DNA from: an uncultured Capnocytophaga sp.
GTDB taxonomy: Bacteria; Bacteroidota; Bacteroidia; Flavobacteriales; Flavobacteriaceae
DNA: 12,216 nucleotides
Assembly: GCA_905372595.1 (NCBI GenBank)
Contig: CAJPPS010000015.1
Coordinates: forward strand, 1 to 12,216
Direction: 5' to 3'
How positions within the stretch are numbered: the first letter of the stretch is position 1; the number at the start of each line of letters is the position of its first letter. Shown piece by piece: positions 5,112 to 11,979 of this stretch. The notes under the pieces were generated by a model that ran no database searches, had not been told where the DNA came from, and saw only the letters and a list, made by a program, of their open reading frames with translations. The position numbers and the translations under genes were made by a program.

Positions 5112-7355
5112 ATGAAGAAATATCTCTTTTTAACATTTTTAATTATTCCCTTTTGGTCTTTTGCACAGACTGTATTACAAGGGAAAGTCTCTCTGAATGA
5201 TATTTCAGAGACCTTTACTGCCCCTGGCGTCAGTGTTTATTGGGAAGGCTCCTCTATAGGCACTGTTACTGATGACAAGGGACACTTCAAACTACTCTAT
5301 AAGCCAGAGCTTAAGAAGCTAGTTATCAGTTACACAGGCTTCAAAACAAAGGTTATCCATATTACAGATCCGCTGAAGTTTGTCACTCAATCTCTTGAGG
5401 TCGATGCTAGTGAGCTAACTGCTGTAGAAGTCACCGTCGCCAAGCGTAAGCCTACAGAACGCTTAGCCTTAAGTAATGCAGGAATGATTAATATCAATTC
5501 AGGTGAGTTGCTCAAGGCTGCTTGCTGTAACCTTTCAGATAGCTTTGAGACCAGTTCCAATACTGAAGTAGCTATCGCTGATGCCGTAACAGGAACCAAG
5601 CAAATCAAGATGTTAGGGCTAGCGAGTCCCTATCTATCTCTTACCCAAGAAAATGTTCCTAGTATTCGAGGAGCTTCACAAGTCTATGGAATGACTTTCA
5701 TACCAGGTTCTTGGGTAGAAAATATCCAGATTATTAAGGGAGCAGGAAGCGTTATTAATGGTTATGAAAGCATTGCTGGACAGATTAATACAGAACTGGT
5801 AAAACCCATCTTGGATACCCGTATTTTTGTGAATGCTTATGGAAGTGAGGATGGGCGTTTTGAACTGAATAATCACCTCAACACCAAAGTCAGCGAACAC
5901 TGGCATACAGGATTCTACCTACACGGTAATGCCCGTAATATGGAAATGGATACCAATAAAGATGGCTTTATGGATACTCCTACAGGAAGCCAAATCAACC
6001 TAATGAACCGTTGGCAATATGCTAATTCTGATACAGGGTGGATTTCCAACTTGCTGGTACATTATTTATATGATCAACGAAAAGCTGGGCAACTCTCTCA
6101 TACAGTAGCCCCTACCCTATGGCAGAATGAGAATAGAATTCATCAATTCAATGCTTCTGCTAAGCTAGGCTATCTATGGGTAGATATGCCTTACCAGAGC
6201 TTAGGTTTCCAAGCAGATTATAAGCAATACAAGCAGGCTTCTACCTTTGCTAGAAACTTATATGATATCGGACAAAATACCCTTTACCTCAATGCTTTAT
6301 TCAAATCTATCATAGGAAATACCAATCATACTTTTACCACAGGAGTTAGTAGTATTACTGATGTTATTGAGGAAAATGTAGCCACTAACTCACTCTCTGG
6401 AGACTATAACCGTACTGATTTTTCAGTAGGAGCTTTCTTTGAATACAGTCTTACACAGGGAGAACGTTTTGGACTTACAGCAGGAGCTCGTGCAGATTAC
6501 CATAATCGAATGGGAGCTTTTATTACTCCTCGCTTTCATTTGCGTTATATGCCTTGGCAACAAGGAACATTGCGCCTGTCTTTAGGAAGAGGAGAACGCC
6601 TTGCCAGTATTTTCTCAGAAAATCAAAAGCTCTTCTCTACCCAGCGTGCCATTCGCCTATTAGGGACCTCACAGGAGAAAACTTATGGGCTATCTCCTGA
6701 AATTGCTTGGAATTACGGGCTTTCATTCACTCAGCACTTTACCCTTGGAGGAAGAGCTTTGGAACTTGCTGCTGACCTATATTATACCAACTTCACCCAG
6801 CAAGTAGTAGTTGATTGGGATAACCCTAGAGAAATCAGTTTCTATAATCTAAATGGAAAGAGTTTTTCTACTAATTTTCAGCTAGAAGCCTCCTATGAAA
6901 TCCTTAAAAGAACTCAGCTAAAAGTTGCTTATAAATGGTTCGATGTACAGACCGATTATACTAGTGGAAGACGAGTACAACCTCTCCAACCCAAGGAACG
7001 CTGGATGGTGAACCTTTCCTATGAGACAGTCCCTGACCAAGGAAAACAATGGCGATTCGATGCTACCTTCAATGCTATTGGTACCCAGAGATTACCTGAC
7101 ACCTCTGCTAATCCACTTGCCTACCAGATGGAAGCAGAAGCCCCCGCCTATACGACTACTCAGGCACAAATTACCCGGGTATTCTCTCCCAGCATTGAAG
7201 TCTATCTAGGAGCTGAAAATCTCTTCAATTACTACCAGAAGAATGCTATTTTATCAGCGAATAATCCTTTTGGCACTTATTTTGATGCTTCTATGACCTA
7301 TGCGCCTACTTTAGGACGTATGATCTATGGAGGTATCCGTTTCAAACTTAAATAA
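5112..7355 (+). CDS. TonB-dependent outer-membrane receptor with Cys-Cys plug motif, probable metal (copper) importer
   Basis: This is an outer-membrane beta-barrel receptor that would take up a ligand using TonB energy. Its 747 residues open with a signal peptide (1-19, FAQ cleavage). A carboxypeptidase-regulatory-like domain follows (about 20-90, including GTVTDDKGHFKL and SYTGFKTKV), then a plug (about 110-230) and the barrel ending in GIRFKLK. The plug has ELLKAACCNLSDSFE, and Cys138-Cys139 are the only cysteines in the protein. KQIKMLGLASPYLSL and IQIIKGAGSVINGYESIAGQI follow. DTNKDGFMD at 280-288 resembles an EF-hand calcium loop. Vicinal cysteines plus flanking Cys-rich and HMA genes suggest a soft-metal ligand. 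Copper is my first guess; zinc or haem are alternatives. It lacks a SusD partner, so glycan import is unlikely. The HMA gene follows after 17 bp. Confidence 0.9.
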   Translation: MKKYLFLTFLIIPFWSFAQTVLQGKVSLNDISETFTAPGVSVYWEGSSIGTVTDDKGHFKLLYKPELKKLVISYTGFKTKVIHITDPLKFVTQSLEVDASELTAVEVTVAKRKPTERLALSNAGMININSGELLKAACCNLSDSFETSSNTEVAIADAVTGTKQIKMLGLASPYLSLTQENVPSIRGASQVYGMTFIPGSWVENIQIIKGAGSVINGYESIAGQINTELVKPILDTRIFVNAYGSEDGRFELNNHLNTKVSEHWHTGFYLHGNARNMEMDTNKDGFMDTPTGSQINLMNRWQYANSDTGWISNLLVHYLYDQRKAGQLSHTVAPTLWQNENRIHQFNASAKLGYLWVDMPYQSLGFQADYKQYKQASTFARNLYDIGQNTLYLNALFKSIIGNTNHTFTTGVSSITDVIEENVATNSLSGDYNRTDFSVGAFFEYSLTQGERFGLTAGARADYHNRMGAFITPRFHLRYMPWQQGTLRLSLGRGERLASIFSENQKLFSTQRAIRLLGTSQEKTYGLSPEIAWNYGLSFTQHFTLGGRALELAADLYYTNFTQQVVVDWDNPREISFYNLNGKSFSTNFQLEASYEILKRTQLKVAYKWFDVQTDYTSGRRVQPLQPKERWMVNLSYETVPDQGKQWRFDATFNAIGTQRLPDTSANPLAYQMEAEAPAYTTTQAQITRVFSPSIEVYLGAENLFNYYQKNAILSANNPFGTYFDASMTYAPTLGRMIYGGIRFKLK

Positions 7356-7372
7356 AAATAAATTATATACCA

Positions 7373-7741
7373 ATGAGAACACTTATTATTCTGGCTTTTT
7401 TAGCCCTTACTCTATCAGGAGTTGCTCAAAATAAGAATGCAAAAGCACAACTCAATGTGGAAGGCATTTGTAATTCCTGTAAATCCCGTATAGAAAAGGC
7501 AGCCTTAGGCGTAAAAGGCGTAAAGTATGCACAATGGAATGTGAATTCCCACCTGCTAGCACTGGTCTTAGACGAACATAAAACATCTGTTCAGAATGTA
7601 CAAAATGCCATTGCCAAAGTAGGACATTCCAACAGCCTTGCTGATGGCACCCAAAAGATAGAAGCCACCGAAGAAGATTATAATAAAGTAAGTGACTGTT
7701 GCAAATATCGTGATGAAGAAGTGGTAAGAAATCACCACTAG
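7373..7741 (+). CDS. Periplasmic heavy-metal-associated (HMA) domain protein
   Basis: This is a small exported metal-binding protein of 122 residues. A signal peptide (1-19, SGVAQ) is followed by a ferredoxin-like HMA domain from about 24 to 90. The metal-binding loop GICNSCKSRIEKAA has the CxxC pair Cys33 and Cys36. GVKGVKYAQWNV and a Lys-Val-Gly-His segment follow, as in CopZ-type domains. The C-terminal extension carries a second vicinal pair, Cys109-Cys110 (SDCCKYRDEEV), and ends in two histidines. Located 17 bp after the receptor and before a strong terminator, it is very probably co-transcribed with it. It likely accepts metal from the receptor, or buffers it, in the periplasm. Cu(I) is the usual ligand for such loops, but some bind Zn or Hg. 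Domain assignment is secure; the metal is inferred. Confidence 0.88.
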   Translation: MRTLIILAFLALTLSGVAQNKNAKAQLNVEGICNSCKSRIEKAALGVKGVKYAQWNVNSHLLALVLDEHKTSVQNVQNAIAKVGHSNSLADGTQKIEATEEDYNKVSDCCKYRDEEVVRNHH

Positions 7742-7755
7742 AAGACCTATTCTCC

Positions 7756-7808
7756 AGAGAATGGCATAATAGCTTCCTATAGTTATTATGTCATTCTTTT
7801 TATTATAG
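7756..7808 (+). terminator. Terminator of the metal operon
   Basis: ATGGCATAATAGC (7761-7773) pairs with GTTATTATGTCAT (7782-7794) over 13 positions with two G-U pairs and an 8-nt loop. The stem extends outward through 7756-7760 and 7795-7799. The T-rich stretch TCTTTTTATTATAG follows. It lies 15 bp after the HMA stop and before the lrgA promoter, as expected for an intrinsic terminator. Confidence 0.75.
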
Positions 7809-7843
7809 CAAACCCTATCAAAGAGAAAAAAACACAAAATTAC

Positions 7844-7874
7844 TTTCCTGCTTAGCTAAAACAATGTAATTTTG
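7844..7874 (+). promoter_or_regulatory. Promoter of lrgAB
   Basis: TTTC (7844-7847, one mismatch to TTTG) is followed after 19 nt by a perfect -7 box TAATTTTG (7867-7874). The expected start near 7880 leaves a leader of roughly 17 nt before the lrgA ATG. The segment GTAATTTTGCAGGC repeats, with one mismatch, the same region of the regulator promoter at 4260-4273. Confidence 0.65.
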
Positions 7875-7896
7875 CAGGCTTTTTAATAAACTACTT

Positions 7897-8262
7897 ATGC
7901 TCATCCGTTATTGTGCAATTATCTTTGGGTGTTTAGCCTTGGGAGAGATATTAGTTTATCTCACAGGAATACACTTCCCTTCTAGTATTATAGGAATGAT
8001 ACTGCTTACCCTCTTCTTACACCTAGGATGGATAAAACTACACTGGGTAAAAGCCATCTCTGACCTTCTGATGGCTAACTTAGGGCTCTTTTTTGTTCCC
8101 CCTAGTGTGGCTATTTTAGCCTATTTTGACCTTATCGCTACCAATTTCTGGTCTATTAGTATTGCTATTCTTCTAAGTACTGTTCTTGTTATGGTAGTTA
8201 CAGGTCATATCTATCAATTTATGCGTAAAAGAACCAAACATCATTCTAATGAAAATATTTGA
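7897..8262 (+). CDS. lrgA: CidA/LrgA family membrane protein
   Basis: LrgA-type proteins are small inner-membrane proteins that work with LrgB. They were first described as holin/antiholin-like modulators of autolysis in staphylococci, and were later tied to pyruvate uptake (Bacillus PftA) and, as a plant fusion, to glycolate/glycerate transport. The 121 residues contain four hydrophobic segments at about 3-22, 27-43, 58-78 and 85-107. The family core is FPSSIIGMILL near 27-37 and LLMANLGLFFVPPSVAI near 57-73. The C-terminus is basic and His-rich (MRKRTKHHSN). It has its own promoter and overlaps lrgB by 14 bp, indicating coupled translation. The family is secure; whether it exports or imports a carboxylate, or controls lysis, is not visible. 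Confidence 0.9.
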   Translation: MLIRYCAIIFGCLALGEILVYLTGIHFPSSIIGMILLTLFLHLGWIKLHWVKAISDLLMANLGLFFVPPSVAILAYFDLIATNFWSISIAILLSTVLVMVVTGHIYQFMRKRTKHHSNENI

Positions 8263-8941
8263 GAATCCTCTTTTGTTACTAGGAATTACTTTTGGTGTGT
8301 ATTATGGAGCACAAATGCTTCAGAAGCGTTATAAATCTGTGTTTCTGAATCCTGTTCTATTGAGTGTTTCTATACTAATTGGTTACTTGATTGTCTTCAA
8401 TATTTCTTATGAGACCTACGAACAACAAGCAGGTATGTATATTGATTTTTGGCTCAAGCCTTCTATAGTGGCTATGGGAGTTCCTCTGTACCAACAACTT
8501 TCAAAAATTAAGAAGCAAATACTCCCTCTCTTAGTCTCACAGTTCATTGGGAGCCTTGTAGGGATTATCTCAGTAAGCTATATCAGTAAATGGCTTGGAG
8601 CGAGTGACGAGATTATTCGTTCGTTAGCTCCCAAGTCTGTAACTACCCCTATAGCACTTGAGATTTCCAAGACCTTACACGGGATTACTTCCCTTACTGT
8701 AGCCGCTGTAATTGTTACAGGGATTCTAGGGGCTATCTTGGGCTATCAGGTATTGCGCTGGACAGGGATAAAAAGCCCTATGGGACGAGGCATTTCTTTA
8801 GGTACTGCCTCTCACGCACTAGGAATTATGGCTGCTCTAAATCTTAGTGAAAAGCACGCTATCTATGCTAGCTTAGGAATGATTTTTAATGGGGTCTTTA
8901 CCGCTGTTCTGGCTCCTATAGTCATCCCATTTATTTTGTAG
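8249..8941 (+). CDS. lrgB: LrgB family membrane protein, LrgAB transporter partner
   Basis: LrgB is the larger, multi-spanning inner-membrane partner of LrgA. The 230-residue length is typical. The conserved segments are FWLKPSIVAMGVPLYQQL near 67-84, LAPKSVTTPIALEIS at 126-140, and GTASHALGIMAALNLSEKHA near 185-204, followed by a final hydrophobic span with the LAPI motif. About seven membrane segments are expected. Its ATG at 8249 lies inside the end of lrgA in another frame, so the two are translated from one mRNA. Its last codons contain the -33 element of the msrAB promoter. The likely substrate is a small organic acid such as pyruvate, by analogy with Bacillus PftAB; this is inference. 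Confidence 0.92.
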   Translation: MKIFENPLLLLGITFGVYYGAQMLQKRYKSVFLNPVLLSVSILIGYLIVFNISYETYEQQAGMYIDFWLKPSIVAMGVPLYQQLSKIKKQILPLLVSQFIGSLVGIISVSYISKWLGASDEIIRSLAPKSVTTPIALEISKTLHGITSLTVAAVIVTGILGAILGYQVLRWTGIKSPMGRGISLGTASHALGIMAALNLSEKHAIYASLGMIFNGVFTAVLAPIVIPFIL

Positions 8942-8965
8942 TTTCAGCTTTTTTTCGTAATTTTG
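8935..8965 (+). promoter_or_regulatory. Consensus promoter of msrAB
   Basis: TTTG (8935-8938) and TAATTTTG (8958-8965) are separated by 19 nt, a full match to the Bacteroidota housekeeping consensus and the best promoter in the window. The -33 element lies in the last sense codons of lrgB. The expected start near 8971 gives a leader of about 80 nt that contains a 19-bp palindrome. Confidence 0.8.
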
Positions 8966-8995
8966 CTATAATAAAACAGGAATCACTATTACTTT

Positions 8996-9014
8996 GGATA
9001 ACAATATGTTATCC
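8996..9014 (+). promoter_or_regulatory. 19-bp perfect palindrome in the msrAB leader
   Basis: GGATAACAATATGTTATCC is a perfect palindrome (8-bp arms, 3-nt centre) about 25 nt downstream of the expected transcription start. No T-run follows, so it does not look like a terminator. It could be an operator for a dimeric repressor or an RNA hairpin. The 11-bp direct repeat CCTATTAATAT (9015-9025 and 9032-9042) follows directly. Confidence 0.5.
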
Positions 9015-9051
9015 CCTATTAATATATGTAACCTATTAATATTTAATAAAA

Positions 9052-10098
9052 ATGAAAGTCTTTCATTTGATCATTTTCTCTTTAGCTTTTTTCCTAAACA
9101 ATGTTTCATTCGCTCAGGTAAATAAAAAAAATATGCAAACAAAAGAGATTTATTTTGCAGGAGGATGCTTCTGGGGAACAGAACATTTCCTCAAGCAGAT
9201 TCGAGGAGTAGTCTCCACCGAGGTTGGTTATGCCAATGGAATTACCCAGAATCCTTCCTATCGGGAAGTTTCTCAGGGAAATACCCAATTTGCTGAAACC
9301 GTAAAAGTTATCTATAAACCAGAAGAGGTTTCCTTGCCTCAACTCATAGAACTATACTTTAAGACGATTGACCCTACTAGCCTGAACAAACAAGGAAATG
9401 ATATAGGAACTCAGTACCGTACGGGCATCTTCTATACTGATAAAAGCGATCAGGCACTTATCAAAAACCTATTGAATAACCTCTCTAGCTTATATAAAAA
9501 GCCTATTGTAGTGGAGAACTTACCTTTAAAGAATTTCTACCCAGCAGAAGAGTATCATCAGGACTACTTAGAGAAAAATCCCAAAGGCTATTGTCACATT
9601 TCTCCAGCTTTGTTTGAAATGGCTCGCAAAGCAAACCCAAAACCTTCTACGTCTTATACAAAAAAAGAACAAAGCACCCTTAAGAAAGAACTTACCCCTC
9701 TACAATATGAAGTTACTCAAAAAAGTGCTACTGAACCTCCTTTTAAGAATGAATATTGGAATGAGAAAAGAGAAGGTATCTATGTAGATATTACCACAGG
9801 AGAACCTCTTTTCAGTTCTTTGGATAAATTCGATTCAGGTTGTGGATGGCCTAGCTTTACTAAGCCTATTGAAAAAGGGCTTATTAATGAAAAACTGGAC
9901 AAATCCCATAATATGATTCGTACAGAAGTAAGGAGTAAGACAGGCGATGCACACCTAGGACACCTTTTCCCTGATGGACCTAAGGATAAAGGAGGAATGC
10001 GTTATTGTATCAATAGTGCTTCCTTGCGCTTCATTCCCAAGGAATCCCTTATCAAGGAAGGATATGGAAAGTATCTATCTCTCTTCCAGAAAAAATAG
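9052..10098 (+). CDS. msrAB: Exported methionine sulfoxide reductase MsrA/MsrB fusion
   Basis: This enzyme reduces both S- and R-methionine sulfoxides in oxidised proteins. The 348 residues begin with a signal peptide (1-22, VSFAQ), placing it in the periplasm or anchored to the envelope. The MsrA domain (about 31-190) has catalytic Cys39 in GGCFWGTEHF and the likely resolving Cys181 in GYCHISP. The MsrB domain (about 213-335) has Cys264 in SGCGWPSF, GDAHLGHLFPDGP, and catalytic Cys319 in MRYCINSASLRF. The CxxC zinc pairs of many MsrB proteins are absent, so only these four cysteines remain in the mature protein. Electrons must come from a periplasmic thiol donor, which is not encoded in the window. 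It has its own promoter, and it ends 9 bp from convergent aroE. Confidence 0.95.
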   Translation: MKVFHLIIFSLAFFLNNVSFAQVNKKNMQTKEIYFAGGCFWGTEHFLKQIRGVVSTEVGYANGITQNPSYREVSQGNTQFAETVKVIYKPEEVSLPQLIELYFKTIDPTSLNKQGNDIGTQYRTGIFYTDKSDQALIKNLLNNLSSLYKKPIVVENLPLKNFYPAEEYHQDYLEKNPKGYCHISPALFEMARKANPKPSTSYTKKEQSTLKKELTPLQYEVTQKSATEPPFKNEYWNEKREGIYVDITTGEPLFSSLDKFDSGCGWPSFTKPIEKGLINEKLDKSHNMIRTEVRSKTGDAHLGHLFPDGPKDKGGMRYCINSASLRFIPKESLIKEGYGKYLSLFQKK

Positions 10099-10107
10099 TC
10101 TTACTTT

Positions 10108-10854
10108 CTATATTGAATTCCAAATCCTCCAAGAGGCTTCTGCTTGAAGTACAAGCATCTCATATCCATTCTTAACTATAGCTCCTTGCAGCTTTCCTCG
10201 ACTAAGAAAAGTAGTTTCTGCAGGGTTATAAATCAAATCATAGAGTAAGTGCTCAGGAGTAATTAGATGGTAAGGGATAGGCGGAGCCTCCTTAATATTC
10301 GGATAGGTTCCTAAGGGTGTCGTGTTAATAATCAAGGGATTTTGTTCCATTACTACTTTATCCAATTGCTGGTAAGTAATTGCTCGTGAAGAGGCTTTTC
10401 TAGAAACAAAAAGATAAGAAATCCCTAACTGTCCCAAAGAGAAAGCCACTGCCTTAGCCGCTCCTCCTGTCCCTAATATAAGAGCTTGGGTATGATGAGG
10501 TTTTAACAGAGGTTTCAGTGATTCAGAAAAACCTATATAGTCTGTATTATAGCCCTTAAGAACACCTGTAGGGAGTACTTTTATAGTATTACAAGCTCCT
10601 ATTAGTTCTAACTCATTACTTTTATGGGTGAGATAGCCTAAAATCTGCTCCTTATAGGGGATAGTTACATTCATTCCACATAAAGAAGGCGTCTTTAGAA
10701 TCAGTTCAGGAAGTTCATCTATCGTTTGTATATCAAAATTTATATAAATAGCATCTGTAATCTGCTCTTTTTTGAATTTTTTCGCAAAATAATCTCTTGA
10801 AAAAGAATAAGAAATATTCTTACCAATCAAGGCATAAGTATGGGGAGTAAGCAT
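10108..10854 (-). CDS. aroE: Shikimate 5-dehydrogenase
   Basis: AroE reduces 3-dehydroshikimate to shikimate with NADPH, the fourth step of the chorismate pathway to aromatic amino acids. The 248 residues have the short length usual in flavobacteria. They show the shikimate-binding SYSFS near 15-19, catalytic Lys68 in GMNVTIPYKE, Asn103-Asp105 in GYNTDYIGF, the nucleotide-binding LGTGGAAKAV at 127-136, NTTPLGTYP, the LIYNPAETTFL segment, and NGYEMLVLQAE near the C-terminus. The ATG at 10854 starts 17 bp after the rsgA stop, so the two are probably co-transcribed; I see no separate promoter. Its 3' end faces msrAB across 9 bp, leaving no room for a terminator between them. Confidence 0.95.
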   Translation of the reverse strand: MLTPHTYALIGKNISYSFSRDYFAKKFKKEQITDAIYINFDIQTIDELPELILKTPSLCGMNVTIPYKEQILGYLTHKSNELELIGACNTIKVLPTGVLKGYNTDYIGFSESLKPLLKPHHTQALILGTGGAAKAVAFSLGQLGISYLFVSRKASSRAITYQQLDKVVMEQNPLIINTTPLGTYPNIKEAPPIPYHLITPEHLLYDLIYNPAETTFLSRGKLQGAIVKNGYEMLVLQAEASWRIWNSI

Positions 10855-10871
10855 AAGTATATGAATAAAGG

Positions 10872-11813
10872 TTAGTCCTCTGGCGTATCAGAAGGGGCTT
10901 TTCGGTATAGGTCATCTCCTTCAAGGAGTTGTAAATAACTTTTGTAACGACTCCAATACAGTTTATCAGCCTCCAGCGCTTCTTTAACAGCACATTGTGG
11001 TTCTTTCAGGTGTAAGCAGTTATGATACTTACATTGTTCCTTTAGAGCAAAAAATTCAGGAAAATAATTCCCTATCTCTTCACGTTCAAAATCCACTATT
11101 CCTAATCCTTTAATCCCTGGTGTATCAATGATTCTTGCAGAGAGGTCTAGGTCATACATCTGGGCAAAAGTAGTAGTGTGTTGCCCTTGTCCGTGAAGTT
11201 CCGAAAGGGGTTGTGTACGTAAATGGAGAGAAGGAGAAATAGCATTGATCAGGGTAGATTTTCCTGCTCCTGAATGTCCTAGTACCATAGCCGTTTTCCC
11301 TTCTAATCGTTCTTTTACCTGAGAGAGGTTCTTACCTGTCTGTGCCGAAATCCCAATACACTCATAGCCTATATTACGGTACATATAGGCTAAATATTTC
11401 ACCTCTGCCAACTCATCTGTTGTATAGGTATCTATTTTATTAAAAAGGAGAACTGCTGGAATATGATAGGCTTCTGCCGTTACTAGAAATCGGTCTATAA
11501 AAGAAGTATAAGTGGTAGGATTATTAAGTGTTACGAGCAAGAAGGCTACATCTATATTGGAGGCTATAATATGTGTTTGCTTGGAAAGGTTTACTGAACG
11601 GCGGATAATATAGTTAGTCCTAGGAAAGATTTCTGTAATAACTCCTTGTTGTTCTTCTATATCAAATAAGACTTCATCTCCTACAGCAATAGGATTGGTA
11701 TTCTTAATGCCTTTCAAGCGAATTTTTCCCTTGATACGACACTCATAGAATTGATGATCTTCTCCTTTTACCTGATACCAGCTTCCTGTAGATTTGTATA
11801 CCGTTCCTTTCAT
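10872..11813 (-). CDS. rsgA: Ribosome small-subunit biogenesis GTPase RsgA (YjeQ)
   Basis: RsgA is a circularly permuted GTPase that checks late maturation of the 30S subunit and releases assembly factors such as RbfA. The 313 residues show an N-terminal OB-fold (about 1-65). The G motifs follow in permuted order: G4 NKID at 125-128, G5 SAQTGKN at 156-162, G1 GHSGAGKSTLIN at 179-190, a Thr-rich G2 at about 213-215, and G3 DTPG at 230-233. A C-terminal zinc finger has Cys261, Cys266, His268 and Cys274. The ATG at 11813 lies only four bases past a promoter -7 box, so the mRNA may be leaderless. It is followed closely by aroE on the same strand. Confidence 0.96.
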   Translation of the reverse strand: MKGTVYKSTGSWYQVKGEDHQFYECRIKGKIRLKGIKNTNPIAVGDEVLFDIEEQQGVITEIFPRTNYIIRRSVNLSKQTHIIASNIDVAFLLVTLNNPTTYTSFIDRFLVTAEAYHIPAVLLFNKIDTYTTDELAEVKYLAYMYRNIGYECIGISAQTGKNLSQVKERLEGKTAMVLGHSGAGKSTLINAISPSLHLRTQPLSELHGQGQHTTTFAQMYDLDLSARIIDTPGIKGLGIVDFEREEIGNYFPEFFALKEQCKYHNCLHLKEPQCAVKEALEADKLYWSRYKSYLQLLEGDDLYRKAPSDTPED

Positions 11814-11817
11814 AGGG

Positions 11818-11849
11818 CAAATATGCTACATTTTAGGAGTCTGTACAAA
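11818..11849 (-). promoter_or_regulatory. Promoter of rsgA-aroE, probably giving a leaderless or near-leaderless mRNA
   Basis: On the minus strand TTTG (11849-11846) is followed after 20 nt by CATATTTG (11825-11818), one mismatch from TAnnTTTG. The rsgA ATG begins four bases after the box. Transcription starting 5-7 nt past the box would begin at or next to the start codon. Confidence 0.6.
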
Positions 11850-11901
11850 CAAATATCCAAAAAGTTATCAACAATTATAGAAGAATTATATTTTTAGCTA
11901 A

Positions 11902-11936
11902 CAAAAGGCAACAAGTATTGCTACTTATTGCCTTTT
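11902..11936 (-). terminator. Terminator of the Cys-rich small protein gene
   Basis: AAAAGGCAA (11902-11910) pairs with TTGCCTTTT (11927-11935). One mismatch follows, then AAGTA pairs with TACTT around a TTGC loop. T-runs flank both sides, so it could work in both directions. It lies 44 bp downstream of the minus-strand stop at 11980 and upstream of the rsgA promoter, insulating the two. Confidence 0.8.
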
Positions 11937-11979
11937 TGACCGTTTTAGATATGTTTTTACAAAAAAACACAGTCACTCA

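Noticed and set aside
5387..5906. Minus-strand frames inside the TonB receptor
   Set aside because: They are antisense shadows of a full-length receptor whose signal peptide, plug and barrel all read in the plus frame.
7568..7837. An 89-codon hydrophobic minus-strand frame opposite the HMA gene
   Set aside because: It is antisense to a well-supported gene, runs through that operon's terminator, and its hydrophobicity follows from the base composition of the opposite strand. No homology is recognisable.
8996..9014. Resemblance of the msrAB palindrome to the lac operator (GGATAACAAT)
   Set aside because: The partial match is short and the organism is unrelated. I treat it only as an unassigned palindrome.
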